Position numbers and translations under genes: made by a program. The notes beneath the pieces are model-generated. The model had not been told where the DNA came from. It did not search any database and was given only the letters and a program-made list of their open reading frames with translations. Positions 1 through 7,754 of a stretch of 21,914 nucleotides of DNA are shown here, in pieces (the first letter of the stretch is position 1; each line of letters starts with the position of its first letter). Origin of the DNA: a virus; IMG/VR virus record IMGVR_UViG_3300013126_004509, positions 1 through 21,914 of that record, one strand, 5' to 3'.

Positions 1-184
1 TATAGTTGGTGACGAGGATAAACCCTACTTTTCTCCAGTTTATTTAATAGAAAATTTTCTAGGATTAACCCCTAGTGATATTAAAGCTAATAAAGTAGCA
101 AAGGAAAGGAAGCAGAAAGAAAAAGAGAAAGCTGAGAAAGAAGGTGGAGGCAAGGAGGAGAAAGAACCAGAAATTACATTATAA
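1..184 (+). CDS. C-terminal end of a second portal (gp20-like) protein, partial
   Basis: An open frame enters from the left edge (codons start at base 2) and stops with TAA at 182-184, giving about 60 residues. The first 27 visible residues align without gaps to residues 472-498 of the portal protein encoded just downstream; I count 14 identities, including the blocks PYF, LI, FL and LTP. Both proteins then enter a Lys/Glu/Gly-rich tail and end in a similar short acidic-plus-TL terminus (EITL versus QVTL). This points to a tandem paralogue of the portal gene. Only the tail is visible, so I cannot say whether the upstream copy is full length or functional. The intergenic gap to the next start is 11 bp, suggesting co-transcription. 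Confidence 0.7.
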   Translation, partial: IVGDEDKPYFSPVYLIENFLGLTPSDIKANKVAKERKQKEKEKAEKEGGGKEEKEPEITL

Positions 185-195
185 AAGATTAAGAA

Positions 196-1845
196 ATGGC
201 GGGATTTATAGATCCAATACAACCTAACAGTGCTTTCGGTACAATACTAAGAAGTCTTTCACAGCTTAGTAGATTTGGGATGAAGTATGAGGATATGGTT
301 GTGAGAAACTCTCAAGCCATTGGAAAAACTGAATCCCAGTTCTGGAATCAGGAAGGAACTGGATTTACAGAGGATGATGCTTTTTACTGGACTGTCTCAC
401 ACGCAGATACTAAGGTTAGAAAGTATATAGCTTATTTTGATAGAGATTATGTAGATAAAAGAAATTTCCTAAGGAAATTCTCACTTAATGGTGAAATTGA
501 ATTTATTCTAGATACCGTAACTGACGAGTCTGTTGTTTACGACGATAAGAATTATTTTGCTTATCCGGAGATAAAAAACCTAGACATATCTGACAAAGTC
601 AAGGATAAGCTTATGGAAAATTTCTATAGGATATATCACCTTTTTAATTTTCAGGAGAGTATATTGGCTTGGCAAATCTTTAGACAACTGTTAATAGATG
701 GCTTTTTAGCTTACGAAATAATATATGATAGTAGAGGTAAGGAGATTATAGGATTTAAGGAATTAGATGCTACATCACTCCAGCCAATGGTCGAAAAAGT
801 CGGAGAAGGTGATTTTCAGCAAGTGTGGGTTCAGTATCCTAAGAATCCTCAGATGACCAGAAAACTTAAGAATGAACAGGTCATCTATATCTCCTACGCT
901 AAGGGGAATACTATATCTAGAGTTAGCTACGTTGAAAGATTAGTTAGGTCCTATAATATTCTGAAGATCATGGAGAATAGCAGGATTATATGGAACGTTA
1001 TGAATGCTTCGTATAGATTGAAATTCATAATTCCAATCGGTACGCAATCTCCGCAGAAAGCCATGCAAACACTAGGGCAGATCATGTCTTACCATAAGGA
1101 GGAAATAGCTATCAACGATAATTCCGGAGAATTGACTATAAACGGTAGACCGAAAATACAGTTCTATAAGAATTATCTGTTTCCTGAAAAAGATGGGGTT
1201 TCTCCAACTATCGAGACCCTTAATGCAGCGGGTCCTGATTTTAATATAATGGACAATGTTCTTTATTTCTTTAACAAGTTAAAGCAAGATTCTAAGATAC
1301 CATACGCAAGATTTGTTTATAGAGGGGGTACCCCTGCAAACAACCAGGTAAGCATCGATGCTCTAGAGAGAGACGAGATTAGATTTGAAAAATTCTTAGC
1401 TAGATTAAGATCGATATACCAGGAGATATTAGTTAAGCCTCTTTATATCCAGATGTGTCTAGATTATCCAGACCTCATAAAAGATAGAAGCTTTAAAACA
1501 AATCTGGGACTTAAATTTGTAAGAGAAAGCGAATTTAATGATCTTGTAGAATTAGCTAATCTTGTTAAAAGGGGGGATTTTGTAAAAGCGCTTGCAGAAA
1601 TGAAGGTCAAGGTAGGTGAAGAAGAGCAGCCATATTTCGATAAGGACTTTCTGATACAGAGATTTTTAAGGCTAACCCCAGACCAGATAGAGACAAATCA
1701 GTCCTATAAAGAGAAAGAGGCTAAAGAAGCGGAAAAGAAGAAAGGCGAGGGCGGAACCGAAGGGGCAGCTGAAGGAGAAGCAGCACCAGCCGAAGGAGGA
1801 GGAGAAGAGGGAGGCGGTGAAGAAGCGGAACAAGTAACATTATAA
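196..1845 (+). CDS. 20: Portal vertex protein, T4 gp20-like
   Basis: At 549 residues it is close to T4 gp20 (524). The portal forms the dodecameric ring at the unique head vertex: it nucleates prohead assembly, docks the terminase and passes DNA. Family-like blocks are visible: an N-terminal segment around residues 97-115 (GEIEFILDTVTDESVVYD) that parallels the conserved gp20 region preceding the wing, and a stem/clip region around 340-410 with a MDNVLYF..KL...KIP.AR pattern starting at M352, followed by the RDE...F..RLR pattern typical of gp20. The C-terminal 60 residues are Glu/Gly/Ala/Lys-rich low complexity. The start ATG at 196 sits 11 bp after the stop of a related gene. A strong hairpin terminator lies just downstream. 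Confidence 0.9.
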   Translation: MAGFIDPIQPNSAFGTILRSLSQLSRFGMKYEDMVVRNSQAIGKTESQFWNQEGTGFTEDDAFYWTVSHADTKVRKYIAYFDRDYVDKRNFLRKFSLNGEIEFILDTVTDESVVYDDKNYFAYPEIKNLDISDKVKDKLMENFYRIYHLFNFQESILAWQIFRQLLIDGFLAYEIIYDSRGKEIIGFKELDATSLQPMVEKVGEGDFQQVWVQYPKNPQMTRKLKNEQVIYISYAKGNTISRVSYVERLVRSYNILKIMENSRIIWNVMNASYRLKFIIPIGTQSPQKAMQTLGQIMSYHKEEIAINDNSGELTINGRPKIQFYKNYLFPEKDGVSPTIETLNAAGPDFNIMDNVLYFFNKLKQDSKIPYARFVYRGGTPANNQVSIDALERDEIRFEKFLARLRSIYQEILVKPLYIQMCLDYPDLIKDRSFKTNLGLKFVRESEFNDLVELANLVKRGDFVKALAEMKVKVGEEEQPYFDKDFLIQRFLRLTPDQIETNQSYKEKEAKEAEKKKGEGGTEGAAEGEAAPAEGGGEEGGGEEAEQVTL

Positions 1846-1863
1846 AAAGAATCTAAATTTTAC

Positions 1864-1893
1864 AAAGACATTTCATAAGAAATGTCTTTTTTT
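1864..1893 (+). terminator. Rho-independent terminator after the portal gene
   Basis: A perfect 11-bp stem (AAAGACATTTC at 1864-1874, GAAATGTCTTT at 1879-1889) with an ATAA loop runs into a T tract ending at 1893. It lies 19 bp after the portal stop codon. It overlaps an upstream in-frame ATG at 1882, which argues against that ATG being the ligase start. Confidence 0.9.
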
Positions 1894-1938
1894 CTGCGGG
1901 GTTATTTATTATTATTGCAGAATATAAAAATAAAAAAT

Positions 1939-3261
1939 ATGATAAACGAACTTAGAATACTAAAACAGCTGGAGGAACTCACAGGAGAGGGATCGCAGAA
2001 AAGAAAGCAGGAGATAATTAAAGAGAATTGGAATGACGATTTAGCTTATGTTTTTGATGTTTGCTTCAATCCTTTTGTAACCACAAAGTTGCATAAGCTA
2101 AATATAGCCGACGATCCCACAGATTCCTTTGGACCTGACAATTTTAAGGAACTTGTAGAGAAATTAAAGATTGCTCCTGCCGCTAATAATTCTTTGAGAT
2201 TAGATGCTAATCAAATGATTAATACCAGGATCACCAATGATCAAGATGATCTTGAACTTCGTAGGATCTTAATGAAGGTCCTTACTAAAAGAATGAACGT
2301 TGGCATCGGTGCAAAACTTATAAATAAAGCTCTAGGTAAGGAAGTAGTACCGGATCCATCAGTCATGTTAGCAACGGATGACCAGGCCTCACTAGAAGGA
2401 TGGGGAAAAATATACTGTGAAGAAAAATATGACGGCGTGAGGGTTATAGCAATCTATAAAAATGGGGAGTTCTCATATTTTACAAGAGCCTTCAACGAGC
2501 TAGATTCTGATAAATTACATAAGATAACATTTTCTTTGAAAAAAATAATGAATTCTTCCGGATTAAAAGGATCTTGGTTTTTCGATGGTGAATTGACTGA
2601 CCTGGATAGAAAATCAGTTAGCGGGAAGGTTACACAGATCTTAAAAGGCACTGCACCTGATAACATCGGCGACAATATAATTTTTAACGTATTTGACCTA
2701 GACGAGTACAGTACACTCGAAAACGGCATTGGTGTTTTACCATATACAGTCAGAAGAGATACTTTATGTGGTGTTCTAGCGGATGTCTCTGATGACGAGC
2801 CTGTGAAATTAGCCACGATGTGGGAGCTGGACGATCCTTCTCAGATCGCTTCAATCTACAAAAAGATAGTTGATGCGGGAGGGGAGGGAGTAATTTGTAA
2901 GAATGATCATCTCTACGAATGTAAAAGATCCAAAAATTGGATTAAGTTTAAGGAGGTAAATGAATGTGATCTTGTTATCACCGGATGGTATCCAGGAGAG
3001 GGTAAGCGTGAAGGATTTATCGGAGGTCTAATATGCACGGATCTTTCCAAAACTCTACACGTAAAGATAGGGTCTGGGTTTACTGATTCCGATTTAAAGG
3101 AGCTTAGCGTTAATCCTGATTCTCTAACCGGTAAAATCTGCGCTATCCAATACAACGTTACGATAACAGATAAATTCCATAATAGATCATTGTTTTTACC
3201 TAGATTCGTAGAGGTTAGACACGATAAGTTAGAAGCAGATGATTTATCCTCTAAATTTTAA
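1939..3261 (+). CDS. 30: ATP-dependent DNA ligase, T4 gp30-like
   Basis: Seals nicks in phage DNA using ATP through a lysyl-AMP intermediate. With the start at 1939 the product is 440 residues (T4 gp30 is 487). Nucleotidyltransferase motifs are in order: motif I E-K-Y-D-G-V-R with adenylated lysine K163 (T4 gp30 uses K159), motif III-like FDGEL at 215-219, motif IV GGEGVICK at 314-321, and motif V WIKFKE with K336 and K338. The N-terminal helical region matches the gp30 style (MI..L..L..L...GS..RK). An upstream in-frame ATG at 1882 lies inside the terminator stem and would add 19 residues unlike the family, so I prefer 1939, which has an A-rich leader. It opens the replication/repair block and stops 32 bp before the clamp-loader gene. 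Confidence 0.92.
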   Translation: MINELRILKQLEELTGEGSQKRKQEIIKENWNDDLAYVFDVCFNPFVTTKLHKLNIADDPTDSFGPDNFKELVEKLKIAPAANNSLRLDANQMINTRITNDQDDLELRRILMKVLTKRMNVGIGAKLINKALGKEVVPDPSVMLATDDQASLEGWGKIYCEEKYDGVRVIAIYKNGEFSYFTRAFNELDSDKLHKITFSLKKIMNSSGLKGSWFFDGELTDLDRKSVSGKVTQILKGTAPDNIGDNIIFNVFDLDEYSTLENGIGVLPYTVRRDTLCGVLADVSDDEPVKLATMWELDDPSQIASIYKKIVDAGGEGVICKNDHLYECKRSKNWIKFKEVNECDLVITGWYPGEGKREGFIGGLICTDLSKTLHVKIGSGFTDSDLKELSVNPDSLTGKICAIQYNVTITDKFHNRSLFLPRFVEVRHDKLEADDLSSKF

Positions 3262-3293
3262 GAAACAGTTCCATTTTTTTCGATAGAATATCT

Positions 3294-4244
3294 ATGATAC
3301 AAGAGCTTTTAACAGAGAAACTTAGACCCAAAGAACTAAGACACATGATACTCCCTCAAAGAATAAGAAAAATATTCGATGAGAAGGGATTAAACCACAA
3401 CGTTCTTCTTTCAGGAAGTCCAGGAAGCGGTAAGACAACTCTAGCCAAAATATTGTCTGCTCCTCATCCGCACCTTTTTATTAATGTTTCTGACGAAAGC
3501 TCTGTTGAAACCATACGTACCAAGATAAATGACTTTTGTTCGACGCTATCCATTATGGACGGTATCTCCTCTAAGAAAGTAGTTGTTTTGGATGAGTTTG
3601 ACGGTGCATCGGATCAGTTCTATAAGGCATTAAGGGGAACGATCGAGAAGTTTGCAGGTAATACCAGATTTATAGCTACTTGCAATTGGATCAATAAGGT
3701 TCCTGATGCTATTCAGAGCAGATTCGAAGTTATCGATTTTGATCCTGTTTCTTCCGACGAGGAGGCAGAGGTTAAACAGGAATGGAGAAAGAGAATACAT
3801 CTCATCTTGAGCAGGGCTTCGATTGAAATAGATGAGGATTCACTTCTTGAATTCGAGAGAAATTTTTATCCTGATCTTAGATCCTCGCTCAATAAGATTC
3901 AAACATGGATGCTTGAGGGAACTAAGAAAGTTGATATATCCAAGGTAAAAGAGATCGGGTGGAGTTACGAATCGCTTTACAATTTAATTTTCGAATCACA
4001 AGATCCCGTAAGCAATTATCAGATATTGGTGGGTGAGTATAACGGAAAGACCGATGACATAATGAGTGCTCTTGGAGATGAATTTATTCAATGGATCATC
4101 AAGAATAAGAAGTCCCACTCCAAAATAATACCTAGTGTTATAGTTTTGGTTGCAGATCACCAGGCTCAAAGGCTACAAGTGATAGACCCGATGGTTTCTT
4201 TGCTTTCATTATTTTTCCAAATCCAAAAATTAATACACGCATGA
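3294..4244 (+). CDS. 44: Sliding-clamp loader ATPase subunit, T4 gp44-like
   Basis: AAA+ ATPase that opens the ring clamp and loads it at primer-template junctions. It has 316 residues against 319 for T4 gp44. Visible motifs: Walker A SGSPGSGKTT at 40-49 (K47, T48), Walker B VVVLDEFD with D100-E101, sensor-1 region ATCN with N131, and an SRF box at 142-144 in the position of the SRC/arginine-finger motif of clamp loaders. The DEFD variant is accepted in gp44-like proteins. The stop overlaps the next start in an ATGA arrangement (4241-4244), so translation of the two is probably coupled. In T4 the small subunit gp62 follows directly; here the next gene does not look like gp62, and a better candidate lies at 6210. 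Confidence 0.93.
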   Translation: MIQELLTEKLRPKELRHMILPQRIRKIFDEKGLNHNVLLSGSPGSGKTTLAKILSAPHPHLFINVSDESSVETIRTKINDFCSTLSIMDGISSKKVVVLDEFDGASDQFYKALRGTIEKFAGNTRFIATCNWINKVPDAIQSRFEVIDFDPVSSDEEAEVKQEWRKRIHLILSRASIEIDEDSLLEFERNFYPDLRSSLNKIQTWMLEGTKKVDISKVKEIGWSYESLYNLIFESQDPVSNYQILVGEYNGKTDDIMSALGDEFIQWIIKNKKSHSKIIPSVIVLVADHQAQRLQVIDPMVSLLSLFFQIQKLIHA

Positions 4245-4555
4245 AAGAATTAGCAGAAGTAATTAATAGAAATGGCTTTGTTTATAAGCAATTAAAAAGG
4301 GGAGACAAAGCTGCTATGTACACACAAACCCTTATAGACGAGGAGAATGGAAATTTCAAAGCTTTTGAGGTTTTCAAGATAAAGATAGGTAAGGCTAAAA
4401 TAGTATTTGGCGTTGAACTACCGGAGAAGGAAAAATTTCCAAGTGACGAGGACTTTGGAAAATGGGCTTGGACGTATTTGGATTATCAAAGAGCTCTTGA
4501 CAAATTCGATAAGATAGAAAGCGGACAAGATGAAGAGGAGGGTGAAGATGAATAA
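4241..4555 (+). CDS. Small conserved phage protein of unknown function (104 aa)
   Basis: I do not recognise a named family, though the pattern is familiar from uncharacterised phage proteins: a short beta-rich N-terminal half (GFVYKQLKRGDKAAMYTQ), then a FEVFKIKIGKAKIVFGVELP strand pair, a P-S-D-E-D-F-G-K-W-A-W segment, and a helix ending in a very acidic tail. It has no signal peptide or membrane segment. The start overlaps the clamp-loader stop by 4 bp, and its stop overlaps the next gene's preferred start by 8 bp. It is therefore tightly embedded in the replication operon, and a role tied to replication or nucleotide supply is possible but only by position. Confidence 0.8.
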   Translation: MKELAEVINRNGFVYKQLKRGDKAAMYTQTLIDEENGNFKAFEVFKIKIGKAKIVFGVELPEKEKFPSDEDFGKWAWTYLDYQRALDKFDKIESGQDEEEGEDE

Positions 4556-5078
4556 AAAGAGAGTTATATTGGTTGGCATGGGAGCTTCAGGTAAAGATCA
4601 TCTTAGAAAAATGATGGTCGAGTCTGGATTTAATTATTGCGTTTCACATACCACTAGGCCAAAAAGATCAGATGAGGAGGATGGAATAGATTATTATTTC
4701 ATAGATGAGGTTGAAGCTTATCGTATGATATTGGAGGATCTTTTTCTAGAACACACATCCTTCAATACTTGGATTTATGGAACTAGTAAAGAGGAATTTC
4801 ACAAGTCCGATCTATTCATAATGACTCCCTCTGGAATATCGCAACTTAACAAGAGGGACAGAGAAGAATCCACGATTGTCTATATAGACGTACCCGAGCA
4901 AATTAGAAGGGAGAGAATGCTAGGAAGAAGAGATGCTGATCACGTTGAAAGAAGAATAAAAGCGGACGAAATAGATTTTATGGGTTTCTCTGATTACGAT
5001 CTAAGAATAGATGATCATAATTTTAGAATGATCCCTGAAGAAGTATTAGGAATAAAAAAAGTAGAACAGAATGATTAA
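4548..5078 (+). CDS. Guanylate-kinase-like (d)NMP kinase
   Basis: Predicted to phosphorylate GMP/dGMP or another (d)NMP at the expense of ATP, feeding dNTP pools for phage DNA synthesis. From the preferred start (176 residues; guanylate kinases are about 190-210) it shows a P-loop G10-MGAS-G15-K16 and the complete GMP-binding signature S33-x-x-T36-R37-x-x-R40-x-x-E43-x-x-G46-x-x-Y49-x-F51. A lid-like Arg-rich stretch (RRERMLGRRDADHVERR) follows later. The P-loop is odd: the usual Ser/Thr after GK is Asp17. From memory, the T4 dNMP kinase gp1 also carries GKD, so activity is still plausible. An in-frame ATG at 4530 would add six residues (MKRRVK); I chose 4548 because it gives the standard short overlap. 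It overlaps the next gene by 8 bp. Confidence 0.82.
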   Translation: MNKKRVILVGMGASGKDHLRKMMVESGFNYCVSHTTRPKRSDEEDGIDYYFIDEVEAYRMILEDLFLEHTSFNTWIYGTSKEEFHKSDLFIMTPSGISQLNKRDREESTIVYIDVPEQIRRERMLGRRDADHVERRIKADEIDFMGFSDYDLRIDDHNFRMIPEEVLGIKKVEQND

Positions 5079-6207
5079 TATTTGTGTAGACGGAAATTAC
5101 ATTTTCCATAAGACTTTTGGAATTTTTGCTGGTTATGGAAACGTAGATCCCGGGAAAGTTTTCTCTAAAAAGTCAGATCAGGCGATGTTTATAAGAAAGG
5201 TTGCTACTGATCTATGCTCTTCTTTAAACAATTTACCATCGGGTGGAAATCTCATATTTACTTCCGATACTAAAAGTTGGAGAAGAGATGTTGAGATCGA
5301 AAACGGAGGATATAAATCGAATAGAGTAAAGGATGAAAATGTGGACTGGAGTATATTTTTTGAATTGCTTGATTCTTTCGGCAGACAGCTGGAGAAGATG
5401 GGATTCATATATTCCAAGGTTCAGGGAGCAGAGGGTGATGATATGCTATATGCCTGGTCTAAACATTTTAATGACAACAAGGAGGATTGCATAATCGTAT
5501 CGGGTGACAAGGACTTGCACCAGTTAGCCAGATTTCACGGACCAAATTGGACAATAGTTTGGAACAGCAATAACAAGAAAAACATATTAACATCCCCTAT
5601 AGGTTGGAGATCAAATTGGTTAGAGAAGGAGGAAGAGGCTAGTGTTTTTGATATGGGATCTATCCTATCTCCCGATAAAGATAAGCTAAAAAATCTAATG
5701 TCCAAATGCGAGATAAACGAGGTTGATAGCGAATTTTTTGTACTCAATAAGATGTTCGTTGGAGATAAGGGTGATGCAGTTCCCTCTGTTTGGGAAATCA
5801 GAAACCAATCTAAAGTAATGGGATTCACTGCGAAGAAGAGCGAATCGTTGATAGAGGCTATGAGATCCTCTGAGGACTGGAGATCTTTAAAAGGAAAGGA
5901 GCTATTAGAGAATAGTGAATTTTTAAATTGGGCATCTGGATTTATATTGAGGATGATGAAGGATGTCGATTCTAAAGAAAATCGTGAAAAGGTCACAAGC
6001 AACATAAAGAGGAATTATAGGCTGATGTGGCTTGATGAATCTGTTTTGCCACAGGACTTGTGTGTGGATATTAGATCTGAAATAGAGAGAGGAATTTCTC
6101 TAGAGAAGAGATCTATAACTCTAGACAGAATAAAGATACTAGAAGGTACAAATTGGATAGCCCCAAATTACAGTCCATCTAATTTTGACCCCTTTGCTAA
6201 TCTATAG
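5071..6207 (+). CDS. rnh: 5'-3' exonuclease of the T4 RNase H / FEN family
   Basis: Removes RNA primers and 5' flaps during lagging-strand maturation, working with ligase and polymerase. It has 378 residues, longer than T4 RNase H (305). The acidic metal-site residues of the family are all recognisable: D7 in VDGN, D66 in SDT, E121-D123-D124 in EGDDM, D146 and D148 in SGDKDLHQL, and D232/D235 in GDKGDAVP, which also marks the helix-hairpin-helix DNA-binding region. A YKSNR segment at 81-85 and the preceding WRRD correspond to the basic arch region. The extra length is mostly in the segment between the SGDKD and GDKGD motifs and at the C-terminus. It sits with ligase and clamp loader, the expected primer-processing set. 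Confidence 0.9.
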   Translation: MINICVDGNYIFHKTFGIFAGYGNVDPGKVFSKKSDQAMFIRKVATDLCSSLNNLPSGGNLIFTSDTKSWRRDVEIENGGYKSNRVKDENVDWSIFFELLDSFGRQLEKMGFIYSKVQGAEGDDMLYAWSKHFNDNKEDCIIVSGDKDLHQLARFHGPNWTIVWNSNNKKNILTSPIGWRSNWLEKEEEASVFDMGSILSPDKDKLKNLMSKCEINEVDSEFFVLNKMFVGDKGDAVPSVWEIRNQSKVMGFTAKKSESLIEAMRSSEDWRSLKGKELLENSEFLNWASGFILRMMKDVDSKENREKVTSNIKRNYRLMWLDESVLPQDLCVDIRSEIERGISLEKRSITLDRIKILEGTNWIAPNYSPSNFDPFANL

Positions 6208-6209
6208 AT

Positions 6210-6641
6210 ATGGAATTATTTGATGTAGTAAAAAAAATATTTGACAAAAAGGAGTCTTCCTGGTTAGCCGTATCGAAGATGGACAAAACCAGGAATTTTT
6301 TTATGATTAATAGGATCATGTCTATCCAATTTCCTGTGCAGGCCAATCAATTCAATAAAACTAAGATAACACCTCATAGAGTAATAGACTGGTGGCATGA
6401 CAACCTTAGCCCTAGATTTACAGGATCCCCTAAATGGGTTTACACCAAAACTAAAAAGAAAGAAAAAGAGGTGAAGAAAGACACCTCTAATAAGAATCTA
6501 AACTTGGAGGAATCTGAATCTTTTGTTAGGGAAAAATTTGGGGTTTCTAAAAAAGATCTAGAACAAATTAAAAAATTCTATCCCGAGAGATATAATTCTT
6601 GGATGGCTTCTATTTCATCGCAGTTGGGTGTTAGAGGGTAG
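6210..6641 (+). CDS. Probable clamp-loader small subunit, gp62-like
   Basis: 143 residues. The architecture resembles the gp62 subunits I recall from cyanophage and other distant T4-like phages: an N-terminal [M]x[L/P]FD helix, a conserved [F/I]xxNRxxS segment (FFMINRIMSI, about 30-39) followed by a short AN..N pattern (QANQFNK), a W/Y-containing helix (VIDWWHDNL), a basic PKW.YTK stretch, and a final helical region with a FGVSKKDLEQI pattern ending in a short glycine-containing tail. gp62 has no ATPase site and bridges the gp44 ring, which fits the absence of nucleotide motifs. It starts 2 bp after the RNase H-like gene. Similarity to T4 gp62 itself is not evident by eye, so an unrelated phage protein is the alternative. 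Confidence 0.5.
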   Translation: MELFDVVKKIFDKKESSWLAVSKMDKTRNFFMINRIMSIQFPVQANQFNKTKITPHRVIDWWHDNLSPRFTGSPKWVYTKTKKKEKEVKKDTSNKNLNLEESESFVREKFGVSKKDLEQIKKFYPERYNSWMASISSQLGVRG

Positions 6642-6644
6642 TTA

Positions 6645-6652
6645 AATATATA
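6645..6652 (+). promoter_or_regulatory. Candidate late-promoter box AATATATA
   Basis: AATATATA followed by G, ending 17 bp before the ATG at 6670. It is a one-base variant of the GATATATA boxes found before the genes at 9404, 12897 and 16809. T4-type late promoters likewise consist of a single A/T octamer near -10. In DNA this AT-rich the match alone is weak. Confidence 0.35.
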
Positions 6653-6669
6653 GTTTAAGATTTATTGCT

Positions 6670-7224
6670 ATGAGAAAAGAACACTCAAAACTTATAGATA
6701 AGATAGTCGCAAGTCTAGATTGGGACTCTATCTTCGAAGTATACAAGGCATTTAAAATGGGAGTAGGTGAGGGCAGCACTGTAATTCCGGGTATAAAAAG
6801 AAAGCCTTTTAGCGACTCGCTCACCAAAAATGACATAAAAGGTGAACTAAAAGTTCTTCTAAAACAAGTTATAGAAGGCGACGTCGCGGATATTATCTAC
6901 GGTCCCTGGGTTATAAAATGGGACAATGGCGATTGGATATTTGAAAACGAGGACGGTGAAGAGGTTAATTCAGACGGAACCATACCAGATCCGGAGGAAG
7001 CTAATATAGTTAACTCTAGATTGGAGGTTATGTACGCACCTCAAAGAATAGCCTTGATTATAAACTCTCTAAAGGATGAAACAGTGGAGGAGGATGCCGG
7101 TGACGTCTACTTGATAGAGTCATTAATGCAAAAGGCAATAAAGAACGAAGATTATGAGCTTGCTTCTAAATTCAGGGATATCCTAAAATACCAGAATAAA
7201 GATCAAAGTTTAGATACATACTAG
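6670..7224 (+). CDS. Unknown protein with a C-terminal UVR-like helical hairpin
   Basis: 184 residues. No family name for the whole protein. The C-terminal stretch at about 149-174 (IESLMQKAI, then NEDYELASKFRDILK) matches the UVR motif pattern of UvrB/UvrC and Clp-associated proteins: a short helical hairpin with alternating acidic and aliphatic residues ending in [A/S]xxRDxI, normally used for protein-protein contact. The middle part (VIKWDNGDWIFENEDGEE) looks like beta strands, and the N-terminal 60 residues are helical. A candidate promoter box lies 17 bp upstream. The following gene starts on the base after the stop codon. Its position near nucleases and a UV-endonuclease-like gene is suggestive of a repair or replication link, but the function is unknown. 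Confidence 0.8.
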   Translation: MRKEHSKLIDKIVASLDWDSIFEVYKAFKMGVGEGSTVIPGIKRKPFSDSLTKNDIKGELKVLLKQVIEGDVADIIYGPWVIKWDNGDWIFENEDGEEVNSDGTIPDPEEANIVNSRLEVMYAPQRIALIINSLKDETVEEDAGDVYLIESLMQKAIKNEDYELASKFRDILKYQNKDQSLDTY

Positions 7225-7713
7225 GTGAAGCACATTAAATCAATAAACGAGTTCGACGCTGGAGCATTCGGTGACACCTATGGATATGGTGGAGCTAATG
7301 GTATTCTAAAGATAAACTACAAACCTTTCTCGGATCTCTCCATAGAGGTTGGACCTGATCCAAATGTACCCAGATCTATCAAAGGATCTGAATTCCAGAT
7401 TGGTGACATGGTGATAGCTCAGCCTATCAACTCCAAGAGCAAGAAGGACAAAAAGATTGGTATAATAGTAAGAGCTCAGAAAAATCCCGATTTTAAGGGA
7501 TTTAGATATTTCATTCAGGTCTTTAATATAGGAAAGCTAACAGAGAAAGTCATTGAGGTGAAGCCAAATGCTATTGAATTTATAGATCAGGGTGACAAGG
7601 GTCATCAGGATCTTCTTTCTAAATACAAGTTGGCACAGCTTCCTGGTAAAGCTTTCAATTCACCTACGGTGTACAACGATTCAGATCTAGGACTTGCTAC
7701 TATAGGCGGGTAA
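7225..7713 (+). CDS. Unknown protein with SH3-like segment and short N-terminal leader
   Basis: 162 residues starting at a GTG that immediately follows the TAG of the previous gene. The start is set by this abutment and by the leader-like N-terminus MKHIKSINEFDAG, whose I-N-E triplet fits a T4 gp21-type cleavage site shared with head-module proteins downstream. Residues about 56-95 (FQIGDMVIAQPI ... IGIIVRAQ ... FRYFIQVF) look like an SH3-like or KOW-like beta barrel with the usual GD-V start. The flanking regions are Gly/Pro-rich and probably flexible. I do not recognise the family. It may be a minor virion protein, judging only by the leader. Confidence 0.75.
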   Translation: MKHIKSINEFDAGAFGDTYGYGGANGILKINYKPFSDLSIEVGPDPNVPRSIKGSEFQIGDMVIAQPINSKSKKDKKIGIIVRAQKNPDFKGFRYFIQVFNIGKLTEKVIEVKPNAIEFIDQGDKGHQDLLSKYKLAQLPGKAFNSPTVYNDSDLGLATIGG

Positions 7714-7754
7714 CGGAACTTAAGTCATTTCTTTTGTATAATACTAAAAAAGAG

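Noticed and set aside
1882-1938. Upstream in-frame ATG (1882) as the ligase start
   Set aside because: It lies within the terminator stem, and the 19 extra residues are hydrophobic and unlike ligase N-termini; the ATG at 1939 gives a gp30-like start.
2319-2326. TATAAATA, an exact T4 late-promoter octamer
   Set aside because: It is inside the ligase coding region, far from any gene start, and expected by chance in AT-rich DNA.
4241-4555. The 104-aa gene after gp44 as gp62
   Set aside because: It occupies the gp62 position of T4, but its short beta-rich sequence with a FGVELP / FGKWAW pattern does not resemble clamp-loader small subunits; the 6210 gene fits better.
7734-7754. TTG at 7734 as the start of the UVDE-like gene
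   Set aside because: The ATG at 7755 follows an A-rich leader and gives an N-terminus that begins at the first barrel strand, as in UVDE; the seven extra residues add nothing recognisable.
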